In this document: positions 35,147-42,727 of the stretch, in pieces | Layout: each line of letters opens with the position of its first letter | Position numbering within the stretch: position 1 is the stretch's first letter | Origin: PSRI01 sp041484195 | GTDB taxonomy: Bacteria > Bacteroidota > Bacteroidia > Chitinophagales > Chitinophagaceae | Assembly: GCA_041484195.1 (NCBI GenBank) | Contig: JBGPHC010000008.1 | Span: 79,376 to 143,375 of the forward strand | Direction: 5' to 3' | DNA: 64,000 nt | Notes under the pieces: model-generated | What the model saw: the letters and a program-made list of their open reading frames with translations, nothing else | The model's database searches: none | What the model was told of the DNA's origin: nothing | Translations under genes and position numbers: made by a program

Positions 35147-36718
35147 TCAGGATACCTTTCTTTCCTTAAACCTTCCCTGTGAGGAATTCTGGAATTTTTC
35201 GCGGATGATGTCCTGCACAGGTACGTTCCTGATTTTACTTTCCAGCCAGGAAATGATATCCAGGTACATATAGGATCTGCTTTCCAATGGATTGTCCTGG
35301 TATTTTTGAAGTTTCTCCTTGAGGGCGGCAAAAGCGGGGCGGACCTGTTTCTTGTCGAGATGGAAAGACTTCCTGAGAAAGCGGAATATTTCTTCTTCCA
35401 CCACGCTCAGATTTTGCATTTTCGCCATGAAACGATAGACAGATTTTATCAGCGATTCCAGTATATCGTAATTGCCCAATTCATAATGCGCTATCAGGTG
35501 CAGCAGTCGGGAATAGCATTGCAGGTCGGTGCGGAGATCCACCTTCCAATTGATAATGCGGTTTAGGTAGTCAATAGTCTTTTCATTGTCACCACTCCCA
35601 AAATAGAGACAGGCAATCTTATAATAAAAAACCAATACGCGGTGGCGATCCAATTTTAGTTCGTATTCCGCCAATTTTTCTTCAATATGTGGTACCAGCT
35701 TCAATCCCTGGCTGAAACTTCCTTCCAGGAAATGCTTGTTTATTTTGCCGGTATAGAGGTAAATAAATGTCTGGATCCGGTTATTGTCATTGCTATTGGC
35801 TTCCTTGGAGCGGTAAAAATTTTCAAACTGGTGCAGGGCGATATTGAATTTCTCGTAATTCCTCAGCATGAAATGGGCGTTAAGCAGATTGTGCATTCCT
35901 TTGATATACATCTGGGAATCTACTTTTTTCATGAAGGGTTCCTGCTCAAAAAGGTCAACCCATTTTTGGCAATAACGGTAATAGATCAGCAGGTCCTGCA
36001 GGATAAAGCCATACCAGCAATAACTCTGGTAGTAATAGAGTCTTTCATAAAAACCTTTATAATTGGAAGCGTCTTTGGGTAAATTCTTCTCAAAGAAATC
36101 ATTTACGGCTTTCACATCTTTCTCATCCCGCGCGTGTCCCATCCTTATATACCAGCCATACAACTGAAGGGCCAGGTTGCTCAGCTTTCCGATCATAACT
36201 AGCCTGTCATCCAGCTCATCCACCTCACGCGCAAGAGATTCCGCCCTGTTCTCAAGGCTTCGCGTTATATAGAGCGCTTCGATCTTTTTTTCGAAGATCA
36301 ATGCCTGCAAGCAAAAAGTCACCTGGTTATTTTCACGTGCGAATTCCTTGATGCGGTCAAGGACCTTGAGACTTTGGAGATATAGACCTTTATTATACAG
36401 GATACGGGCATTATCCATGAATTCATGCAATTCCAGCTCTATATTGTTTTCGTCCTTCAGTCGCCTCAGGCTGGCCAGGATCTGGCGGTATAGATGTGAT
36501 TTCAGGTTTGACAACTGCCCTTTCCGGATACCCTTGTTTTTCTTCAGGAGCAGGCTTTCATCGTAAGCATCCATCTTGTCCAATGCGTCAAATAGTTGTA
36601 TGACCTTCAAGTCGGGGCCAGTTGAATTGCGCTTCGCAAACAGCTTGAAATTCCTCTTTTCCGCCTTTTCCAGCGATTTTACCAGTTGAAATAGCTCGTC
36701 TGTAGAACGGTTGGGCAT
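35147..36718 (-). CDS. Large helical-repeat protein of unknown function
   Basis: 523 residues, no signal peptide or membrane segment, so probably cytoplasmic. Almost entirely alpha-helical, with a TPR-like pattern of paired helices rich in Tyr, Leu, Lys and Phe (YNKGLYLQSLKVLDRIKEFA, YYKIACLYFGSGDNEKTIDYL, LHLIAHYELGNYDILESL). The N-terminus (STDELFQLVKSLEKAEKRNF) is distinct. I do not recognise a named family. Convergent with the T9SS cargo gene and divergent from leuA. A protein scaffold is the usual role of such folds; nothing specific can be inferred. Confidence 0.75.
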   Translation of the reverse strand: MPNRSTDELFQLVKSLEKAEKRNFKLFAKRNSTGPDLKVIQLFDALDKMDAYDESLLLKKNKGIRKGQLSNLKSHLYRQILASLRRLKDENNIELELHEFMDNARILYNKGLYLQSLKVLDRIKEFARENNQVTFCLQALIFEKKIEALYITRSLENRAESLAREVDELDDRLVMIGKLSNLALQLYGWYIRMGHARDEKDVKAVNDFFEKNLPKDASNYKGFYERLYYYQSYCWYGFILQDLLIYYRYCQKWVDLFEQEPFMKKVDSQMYIKGMHNLLNAHFMLRNYEKFNIALHQFENFYRSKEANSNDNNRIQTFIYLYTGKINKHFLEGSFSQGLKLVPHIEEKLAEYELKLDRHRVLVFYYKIACLYFGSGDNEKTIDYLNRIINWKVDLRTDLQCYSRLLHLIAHYELGNYDILESLIKSVYRFMAKMQNLSVVEEEIFRFLRKSFHLDKKQVRPAFAALKEKLQKYQDNPLESRSYMYLDIISWLESKIRNVPVQDIIREKFQNSSQGRFKERKVS

Positions 36719-36807
36719 CGTAATCAGTTTTCATTTAAGTCCGCTACCAGCAAGGGTTTAGGGGATTCTGTCGGCCTTTAGACAGCGTAATTTAATGCAT
36801 AATTTGG

Positions 36808-36839
36808 TTTGCCGGCCTAAATACATAGGTCTACATTCG
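36808..36839 (+). promoter_or_regulatory. Promoter of the leu operon
   Basis: TTTG (36808-36811), 20-base spacer, TACATTCG (36832-36839), a TAnnTTCG variant of the -7 box. Initiation near 36846 gives an 80-base leader to leuA. The leader has no ATG and no run of Leu codons, so no leader peptide is proposed here. Confidence 0.6.
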
Positions 36840-36927
36840 AGCCGGTGGGTCTTTCAATTCATCACAATCCCCGCAAGGGAACAGGATCGACAGAAAAGCG
36901 ATTCATCAAAGATTCTAAAATCCATCT

Positions 36928-38100
36928 ATGTCTCAAGACAAAATTTTCATTTTTGACACTACATTAAGGGATGGCGAGCAGGTTCCCGGGTGTAAGTTAA
37001 ATACAAATGAAAAAGTTGAACTTGCGCTGGCTCTGGAAGAGCTGGGAGTCGATATCATAGAAGCGGGATTCCCCATTTCGAGTCCCGGTGATTTTGAATC
37101 TGTGAGCGAAATCGCAAAAGTAATCACAAGCGCCACTGTCTGCGGATTAACCCGCGCGGTGCAAAAGGACATTGAAGTCGCTGCGTTGGCACTCAAATTT
37201 GCGAAGCGGCCGCGTATCCATACCGGAATTGGCACATCCGATATGCATATCAAAACAAAATTTAACTCTACAAGGGAAGAGATATTGGAACGCGCTATTC
37301 AAGCCGTAAAATGGGCCCGCAATTATACGGATGATGTGGAATTTTTTGGAGAAGATGCAGGAAGGGCTGACCTGGAATTCCTGGCCAGGGTGGTGGAAGC
37401 GGTTATCAAAGCCGGCGCCACTGTTGTGAATATCCCGGACACTACCGGGTACTGTTTACCCCATCAATATGGAGAAAAGATTGCTTACCTGAGAAATAAA
37501 GTCCCCAATATTGACAAGGCGATTATTTCCTGTCATTGTCATAACGACCTTGGACTGGCAACTGCTAATTCCATAGCTGGAGTGATCAATGGGGCAAGAC
37601 AAATCGAATGCACTATTAATGGTTTGGGAGAAAGAGCAGGCAATACTTCACTCGAAGAAGTGGTGATGGTAATTAAGCAGCATCAATCTTTGGGGTTATA
37701 CACTGATGTTAAGACGATCCAGTTGAATCCCATTAGCAGGTTGGTTTCCGATACCATGCGAATGCCCGTGCAGCCTAATAAGGCGATTGTGGGTAGCAAT
37801 GCATTCGCGCATTCCTCAGGAATTCACCAGGATGGATTCTTAAAGAATGCCCAAAACTACGAGATCATCAGACCCGAGGAAGTGGGCGCTGACAGTTCCA
37901 GAATTGTACTAACGGCACGCAGTGGGCGATCCGCTCTTGCATATCGTTTGCTAAAACTGGGCTTTCAGTTTAACCGCAATGCAATTGATGTGATCTATGA
38001 AGAATTCCTGAAAGTGGCCGATGTTAAAAAGGAAATTGAAGACGAAGATTTGAAAGCGTTGGCCGCTAAATATCATCCGGAAGTAGCAGTAGCATTATAA
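36928..38100 (+). CDS. leuA: 2-Isopropylmalate synthase, short form
   Basis: 390 residues. Condenses acetyl-CoA with 2-oxoisovalerate, the first committed step to leucine. The TIM-barrel catalytic part is complete: FDTTLRDGEQVPGC (about 9-22), GFPISSPGDFESV, CHCHNDLGLATANSIAG (metal His pair) and GLGERAGNTSLEEV. The chain stops after the accessory subdomains (SGIHQDGFLKN, TARSGRSALAYRL) and lacks the roughly 120-residue C-terminal LeuA dimer/regulatory domain that binds leucine in the longer enzymes. Leucine feedback by that domain is therefore absent. A homocitrate synthase-like role is unlikely given the leuCDB neighbours. Confidence 0.93.
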   Translation: MSQDKIFIFDTTLRDGEQVPGCKLNTNEKVELALALEELGVDIIEAGFPISSPGDFESVSEIAKVITSATVCGLTRAVQKDIEVAALALKFAKRPRIHTGIGTSDMHIKTKFNSTREEILERAIQAVKWARNYTDDVEFFGEDAGRADLEFLARVVEAVIKAGATVVNIPDTTGYCLPHQYGEKIAYLRNKVPNIDKAIISCHCHNDLGLATANSIAGVINGARQIECTINGLGERAGNTSLEEVVMVIKQHQSLGLYTDVKTIQLNPISRLVSDTMRMPVQPNKAIVGSNAFAHSSGIHQDGFLKNAQNYEIIRPEEVGADSSRIVLTARSGRSALAYRLLKLGFQFNRNAIDVIYEEFLKVADVKKEIEDEDLKALAAKYHPEVAVAL

Positions 38101-38136
38101 GCAGATGTTTTCTCATGAGCGTTAAGTCCTCTGGTT

Positions 38137-38160
38137 AGCGTGGCGCGCTTGCGCCACGCT
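38137..38160 (+). repeat. Perfect 10-bp hairpin in the leuA-leuC gap
   Basis: AGCGTGGCGC (38137-38146) pairs with GCGCCACGCT (38151-38160) around GCTT. It has no T run, so it is not a standard terminator. It may stabilise the upstream mRNA or tune expression between leuA and leuC. Confidence 0.6.
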
Positions 38161-38229
38161 TCATTAATACCCCCAGCGACCCCGTTCATGACTCAGCCAG
38201 GTCATCTGATTTCGAATTGCTGCCACAGC

Positions 38230-39654
38230 ATGAACGAATACATAATCAATAAACAAGTGGGTAAGACATTATTTGAAAAGATCTGGGACAAGCATGTGGT
38301 GAAGACCATTGACGGTGGCCCAAGCGTATTATACATTGACAAGCATTTTATTCACGAAGTCACCAGTCCACAGGCCTTCAATGGTTTGAAAAAAAGAGGA
38401 CTGCAGGTATTTCGTCCCCAACAGGTGATTGCCACGGCAGATCACAATGTGCCAACCATCAATCAGCACCTGCCCATCAAAGAAGAATTGTCCAGGAAAC
38501 AGGTGGACCAGTTGATTTCCAATTGCGCGAATTTCGGAATTGAATTATACGGGTTGGGTCATCCTTACCAGGGGATTGTGCATGTTATCGGGCCCGAATT
38601 AGGAATCACCCAGCCGGGAGCTACCATCGTTTGCGGCGACAGCCATACCTCCACCCACGGAGCCTTCGGGGCCATTGCCTTCGGAATTGGAACCAGCGAA
38701 GTGGAAATGGTCCTTGCGACCCAATGCCTTTTGCAGACCAGGCCCAAATTGATGCGCATCAATATTGAAGGGAATCTCAACAAGGGGGTGGTTTCGAAAG
38801 ACATCGTGTTATACATAATTTCAAAAATTTCAGCCAGCGGTGCCACCGGCTACTTTGTGGAATACGCAGGTTCGGCTATACGTGCACTTTCTATGGAAGG
38901 CCGCATGACCATTTGCAATATGAGCATTGAAATGGGAGCGCGGGGAGGATTCATCGCACCCGATGAAACCACTTTCAAATACCTCAAAGGCAGAAAATTT
39001 GCACCACAGGGCAGTGAATGGGATCATGAACTCGCAGCCTGGAAAGAATTGTACACAGATCAGGATGCAGTATTTGATAAGGAACTATTCATCGATGCTT
39101 CGAAAATAGAACCCATGATCACCTATGGCACCAATCCCGGTATGGGGATTCCCGTAACCGGCCATATACCATCGCTGAGTGAAGTGGGTGATGAAGACAA
39201 ATCTTCATTCGAGAAATCTCTATATTATATGGGGCTGCAACCGGGGATTTCGCTGATAGGGAAAAAAGTTGATTATGTATTTATAGGAAGTTGCACCAAT
39301 TCCAGGATCGAAGACCTGCGCATGGTGGCATCCTTCGTGAAAGGAAGAAAAAAGTCCGGCGATGTGGAAGTATGGGTAGTGCCAGGCAGCAAACAGGTGG
39401 AACAGCAGGCAATTGAAGAAGGCATCGACAAGATATTTTCAGATGCAGGTTTTCAGTTACGCCAACCAGGTTGCTCGGCATGCCTGGGAATGAATGAAGA
39501 CAAGATTCCTGCGGGCAAGTATTGCATTTCCACTTCCAATAGAAACTTCGAGGGTAGACAGGGTCCTCAAGCCAGAACGCTATTGGCCAGCCCGCTTACA
39601 GCAGCCGTTGCCGCCATAACCGGCGAAGTGGCCGATGTGAGGGATTATCTCTAA
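38230..39654 (+). CDS. leuC: 3-Isopropylmalate dehydratase, large subunit
   Basis: 474 residues from ATG 38230 (MNEYIINKQVGKTLFEKIWD); a longer frame would run through the intergenic hairpin and is rejected. With LeuD it isomerises 2- to 3-isopropylmalate through a [4Fe-4S] cluster. The cluster cysteines are in FIGSCTNSRIEDL and PGCSACLGMNEDK, with VCGDSHTSTHGAFG near residue 137. Length equals the usual bacterial LeuC. Second gene of leuACDB. Confidence 0.96.
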   Translation: MNEYIINKQVGKTLFEKIWDKHVVKTIDGGPSVLYIDKHFIHEVTSPQAFNGLKKRGLQVFRPQQVIATADHNVPTINQHLPIKEELSRKQVDQLISNCANFGIELYGLGHPYQGIVHVIGPELGITQPGATIVCGDSHTSTHGAFGAIAFGIGTSEVEMVLATQCLLQTRPKLMRINIEGNLNKGVVSKDIVLYIISKISASGATGYFVEYAGSAIRALSMEGRMTICNMSIEMGARGGFIAPDETTFKYLKGRKFAPQGSEWDHELAAWKELYTDQDAVFDKELFIDASKIEPMITYGTNPGMGIPVTGHIPSLSEVGDEDKSSFEKSLYYMGLQPGISLIGKKVDYVFIGSCTNSRIEDLRMVASFVKGRKKSGDVEVWVVPGSKQVEQQAIEEGIDKIFSDAGFQLRQPGCSACLGMNEDKIPAGKYCISTSNRNFEGRQGPQARTLLASPLTAAVAAITGEVADVRDYL

Positions 39655-39709
39655 GGAATGAGCAAATCGTACCAATCCGCCAGGGGGTGGACTTCGTGCC
39701 TCAGTGACG

Positions 39710-39765
39710 AATGACTTTTGATGAATGACTAATGACTAATGACTAATTACTTTTGCCCAATGACT
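39710..39765 (+). repeat. AATGACT heptad repeats across the leuD start
   Basis: AATGACT occurs at 39710, in three tandem copies at 39724-39744, and again at 39759 where its ATG is the leuD start. Because seven is not a multiple of three, the copies place ATGs in all frames. Slippage could alter leuD translation, but the array may equally be a neutral simple repeat. Confidence 0.7.
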
Positions 39766-40359
39766 AAAACCACAATAAATACAATCATCTCCACTGCTGT
39801 GCCGCTCACCGTTGAAAATGTGGACACGGACCAGATCATTCCCGCGCGATTTCTTAAAGGGACCACCCGGGAGGGATTCGGAAAAAACCTTTTCAGGGAC
39901 TGGCGTTACCTGGATGATGACGATCAAAAACCCAGGGCGGATTTTGTTCTGAACAGTCCGGTTTATTCAGGCCTCATTCTGGTAGCTGCCAAAAATTTCG
40001 GATGTGGATCCAGCAGGGAACATGCTGCCTGGGCCCTGAAGGACTATGGCTTTGATGTGGTAGTGAGCAGTTTCTTTGCAGATATTTTCAGGAACAATGC
40101 ATTGAATAATTTTCTGCTGCCCGTATTGGTGAGTGATTCCTTCCTGCGGACGATATTTGAACTCATTCAAAAGGATCCTTCAGAAAAACTGGAAGTGAAT
40201 CTCGAAAAACAGATCATCCGAATATCTTCTACAGGCGAGGAAGAGAGCTTTGAGATCAATCCATACAAGAAAGCCTGCCTCATTAACGGATATGACGACA
40301 TAGACTATCTGTTGAGTTTAAGAAATGAAATAGAGGAATTTGAAAAATCAAGTGTCTAA
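39760..40359 (+). CDS. leuD: 3-Isopropylmalate dehydratase, small subunit
   Basis: 199 residues from ATG 39760 (MTKTTINTIISTAVPL); an in-frame ATG at 39739 lies in the heptad repeat. Swivel domain of the isomerase, partner of LeuC. Motifs: ENVDTDQIIPARFLK (about 16-30), AAKNFGCGSSREHAAWALKDYG (about 68-89) and FRNNALNNFLLPV. C-terminus has the usual DDIDYLLSL. Third gene of the leu operon, 24 bases before leuB. Confidence 0.96.
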   Translation: MTKTTINTIISTAVPLTVENVDTDQIIPARFLKGTTREGFGKNLFRDWRYLDDDDQKPRADFVLNSPVYSGLILVAAKNFGCGSSREHAAWALKDYGFDVVVSSFFADIFRNNALNNFLLPVLVSDSFLRTIFELIQKDPSEKLEVNLEKQIIRISSTGEEESFEINPYKKACLINGYDDIDYLLSLRNEIEEFEKSSV

Positions 40360-40383
40360 TTATTACCAACCCAAAGCTGGTGT

Positions 40384-41499
40384 ATGAAAAAAAATATTGC
40401 GGTCATTTATGGAGATGGGATAGGTCCTGAAGTCACGCGGGTATCTGTCAACCTGTTGAATGCCATTGCCCGCCGTTTCGGCCATGAATTCAAATTCACT
40501 TATGGCCTGATGGGAGCCGATGCAATTGACAAAACGGGTAATCCGCTTCCTGACGAGACCATCGAGATCTGTCTGAATAGTGATGCGGTTCTCTTCGGGG
40601 CCATTGGTCATCCTAAATACGACAATGACCCTTCCGCGAAAGTGAGGCCGGAACAGGGATTGCTGAAATTGCGAAAATCATTGCAACTATATGCCAATAT
40701 CCGTCCTGTTACAACATATCCTTCATTGCATCATCTCTCTCCACTAAAAACAAAAATTATTGAAGGAGTGGATTTCACCATATTCAGAGAATTGACAGGC
40801 GGCATCTATTTCGGCAAAAAGGAAGTGGATAGCGAATATACCCTGGCTTCAGATGAATGCGTGTACAGCAGGGAAGAAATAGAAAGGATCGCCCACCTCG
40901 CATTTCAACATGCGCAAAAGAGAAGAAAAAAACTCACGCTGGTGGATAAGGCGAATGTGCTGGAAACTTCCAGGCTTTGGAGAAGGATTGTGAAAGAATT
41001 AGAGCAGCAATACAATGATGTGTTTACGGAATACATGTACGTGGATAACGCGGCGATGCAAATTATCTTGAACCCCCGGCAATTTGACGTGATACTGACC
41101 GAGAATATGTTTGGCGATATCATCAGCGATGAAGCCAGTGTGATAGCAGGCAGCCTGGGTTTGCTTCCTTCAGCATCCTTGGGGAAAGGCGCGGCTTTAT
41201 TCGAACCCATTCATGGATCATATCCCCAGGCGGCAGGAAAAGATATAGCAAATCCTATCGGATCCGTATTGTCTTCGGCCCTGATGCTGGAATACCTGGG
41301 CATGGTTCAGGAAGCTGCCCTGGTGCGCGAAGCGGTAGAATGGACCCTAAGGAACAATTTCGTAACCAAAGACATTGATCCTGTGAATTTCTATTTCACC
41401 AGCACCATTGGGGAACTCATCGGCGACTATGTTGGGAATAAGGCGCCGGGTGAGATCCATATGGCCAATATTGAATTGAGAAAGTCAACAATTATTTAA
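40384..41499 (+). CDS. leuB: 3-Isopropylmalate dehydrogenase
   Basis: 371 residues. NAD-dependent oxidative decarboxylation of 3-isopropylmalate to the keto precursor of leucine. Motifs: IYGDGIGPEVTR (about 8-19), RPEQGLLKLRKSLQLYANIRP (substrate arginines, about 83-103), FTIFRELTGGIYFGKK, and the metal-binding signature TENMFGDIISDEASVIAGSLG. C-terminal EPIHGSYPQAAGKDIANPIGSVLS is also typical. Last gene of leuACDB; the ilv promoter follows within 20 bases. Confidence 0.97.
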   Translation: MKKNIAVIYGDGIGPEVTRVSVNLLNAIARRFGHEFKFTYGLMGADAIDKTGNPLPDETIEICLNSDAVLFGAIGHPKYDNDPSAKVRPEQGLLKLRKSLQLYANIRPVTTYPSLHHLSPLKTKIIEGVDFTIFRELTGGIYFGKKEVDSEYTLASDECVYSREEIERIAHLAFQHAQKRRKKLTLVDKANVLETSRLWRRIVKELEQQYNDVFTEYMYVDNAAMQIILNPRQFDVILTENMFGDIISDEASVIAGSLGLLPSASLGKGAALFEPIHGSYPQAAGKDIANPIGSVLSSALMLEYLGMVQEAALVREAVEWTLRNNFVTKDIDPVNFYFTSTIGELIGDYVGNKAPGEIHMANIELRKSTII

Positions 41500-41515
41500 A
41501 AAAAGCAGGAAGTTC

Positions 41516-41547
41516 TTTGTTTTTTAAGAAAGGCGGGAGTAAATTCG
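41516..41547 (+). promoter_or_regulatory. Promoter of the ilv operon
   Basis: TTTG (41516-41519), 20-base spacer, TAAATTCG (41540-41547). It has the same architecture as the leuA promoter (TTTG-N20-TAnATTCG). Initiation near 41554, about 12 bases before the leader-peptide ATG. Confidence 0.7.
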
Positions 41548-41565
41548 CATTACAACTATTCTTTC

Positions 41566-41676
41566 ATGTTGAAGCGGAATCTCCATAATATCATCATCGG
41601 TCGGTTAGTCATACTGATTATCGTGGTGGTCATTATTATTCCTGCACTGCAAGGAGGTGGAAGTTGTATTTCGTAA
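41566..41676 (+). CDS. ilv operon leader peptide (36 residues)
   Basis: ATG 41566 to TAA 41674-41676, too short to be found by usual gene calling. Residues 9-25 are Ile/Val/Leu at 15 of 17 positions, including III, II, VVV and III runs; the whole peptide has 10 Ile, 5 Leu and 4 Val. The order LVILIIVVVIIIPAL strongly recalls the ilvGMEDA leader peptide of E. coli, which has similar Val/Ile runs ending in IIIPP. Its job is to place a ribosome over consecutive branched-chain codons so that stalling reports the supply of charged tRNAs. It is followed by a strong terminator and then ilvE, which is the layout of an attenuator. The peptide itself probably has no function. Confidence 0.85.
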   Translation: MLKRNLHNIIIGRLVILIIVVVIIIPALQGGGSCIS

Positions 41677-41713
41677 AAATGTAATTATCAGCGATACAAG
41701 CGGCCCGCCTCCT
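41652..41713 (+). promoter_or_regulatory. Antiterminator pairing of the ilv attenuator
   Basis: AGGAGGTGG (41652-41660, inside the last Gly codons of the leader peptide) can pair with CCGCCTCCT (41705-41713) over 9 bp with one G-U. The second segment is most of the 5' arm and loop of the terminator, so the two structures exclude each other. A shorter competing pairing (41580-41584 with 41653-41657) could protect the first segment. A ribosome stalled on the Ile/Val codons would leave 41652-41660 free; one at the stop codon would cover it. Confidence 0.7.
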
Positions 41714-41734
41714 GAAGGCGGGCCGCTTTTTTTT
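41700..41734 (+). terminator. Attenuator terminator upstream of ilvE
   Basis: GCGGCCCGCCT (41700-41710) pairs perfectly with AGGCGGGCCGC (41716-41726) around CCTGA, followed by eight T (41727-41734). An 11-bp GC-rich stem in front of ilvE would block the operon unless antitermination occurs. Confidence 0.9.
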
Positions 41735-41749
41735 ATTTAAAAATAGGAT

Positions 41750-42670
41750 ATGAAATATTACGACCACAATACCATCCTGTACCGGGATGGTCAATTTGTA
41801 AAAGCGGCGGATGCCGTGATAGACCTTTACAGCCAGTCACTGCATTATGGCTACTCTGTTTTTGAGGGGATCCGTTCTTACAGGACTCATACGGGAGATA
41901 CAAGAATCTTCAAGGCAAAAGAGCATTTTGAAAGATTTAGGAATTCCGCTAATGCCCTGAATATTCCCTACCAATATAGTTCCGACGAATTGACAAAGGC
42001 CACCTATGAGTTATTGGAGAGGAATCAATTCCAGGATGCTTATATCCGCCCGCTCTTGTATGCGCCGGCGAATATGAGCTTTGTTCAAAATACCGAATCC
42101 TTTTTAGTGATCGAAGCATGGGAGATGGCGCCATTCCTGGGCGATAAGCTAATAAAGGTTGGAGTTTCTTCTTTTCAAAGACCCAATCCCCTCGCATTTA
42201 AGATTCACGCCAAGGCCAGCGGGCACTACGTTAATTCAATATTGGCAAGCCAGGAAGCTAAGTCCCGTGGTTTCGACGAGGCCTTATTAAATGACAGTCG
42301 CGGATATGTTGCAGAAGGGCCAGGGGCGAATGTGTTCTTCGAGAAGAAAGGAAAATTATTCACTCCTCCTCCGGAAAATATACTGCCGGGAATCACCAGG
42401 TCCACCGTCATGGAAATTTGCAGGGAGCTTGGAATCCCATTTGAAGAAAAATTATTCACGGTTGAGGAGCTAAAAAAAGCCGATGCCGCTTTTTTCTGTG
42501 GGACTGCCGCAGAGGTAATTGGATGGCGTTCGCTCGATGATATTGAATTCGCCACACCCTGGGAAAATTCATTGGGAAAAATCATTCAGGAAGCATACAA
42601 GGCGAGAGTGACGGAGAATGCTATAAGACCGGCAATCGCGGTCAAAGAATATGAAAAGGAAATGAATTGA
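41750..42670 (+). CDS. ilvE: Branched-chain amino acid aminotransferase
   Basis: 306 residues. Fold-type IV PLP enzyme; transfers the amino group of glutamate to the keto acids of Leu, Ile and Val (last step). PLP-binding Lys155 in FKIHAKASGHYVNS. Other motifs: LHYGYSVFEGIRSY (about 31-44), EALLNDSRGYVAEGPGANVF, and ENILPGITRSTVMEICRELG. Length equals E. coli IlvE. First structural gene after the attenuator; the start lies 15 bases past the T run, with AGGAT as a weak ribosome site. Glutamate supply is encoded nearby (gltBD). Confidence 0.96.
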   Translation: MKYYDHNTILYRDGQFVKAADAVIDLYSQSLHYGYSVFEGIRSYRTHTGDTRIFKAKEHFERFRNSANALNIPYQYSSDELTKATYELLERNQFQDAYIRPLLYAPANMSFVQNTESFLVIEAWEMAPFLGDKLIKVGVSSFQRPNPLAFKIHAKASGHYVNSILASQEAKSRGFDEALLNDSRGYVAEGPGANVFFEKKGKLFTPPPENILPGITRSTVMEICRELGIPFEEKLFTVEELKKADAAFFCGTAAEVIGWRSLDDIEFATPWENSLGKIIQEAYKARVTENAIRPAIAVKEYEKEMN

Positions 42671-42727
42671 TTGAATGATCGGTAAACAGAAAACAAATTT
42701 AGAATTTCGAAAATAAGGCTCTAAACA

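Noticed and set aside
36840..36927. Search for a leucine leader peptide before leuA
   Set aside because: The leader has no ATG, no run of Leu codons and no terminator-like hairpin, unlike the ilv leader.
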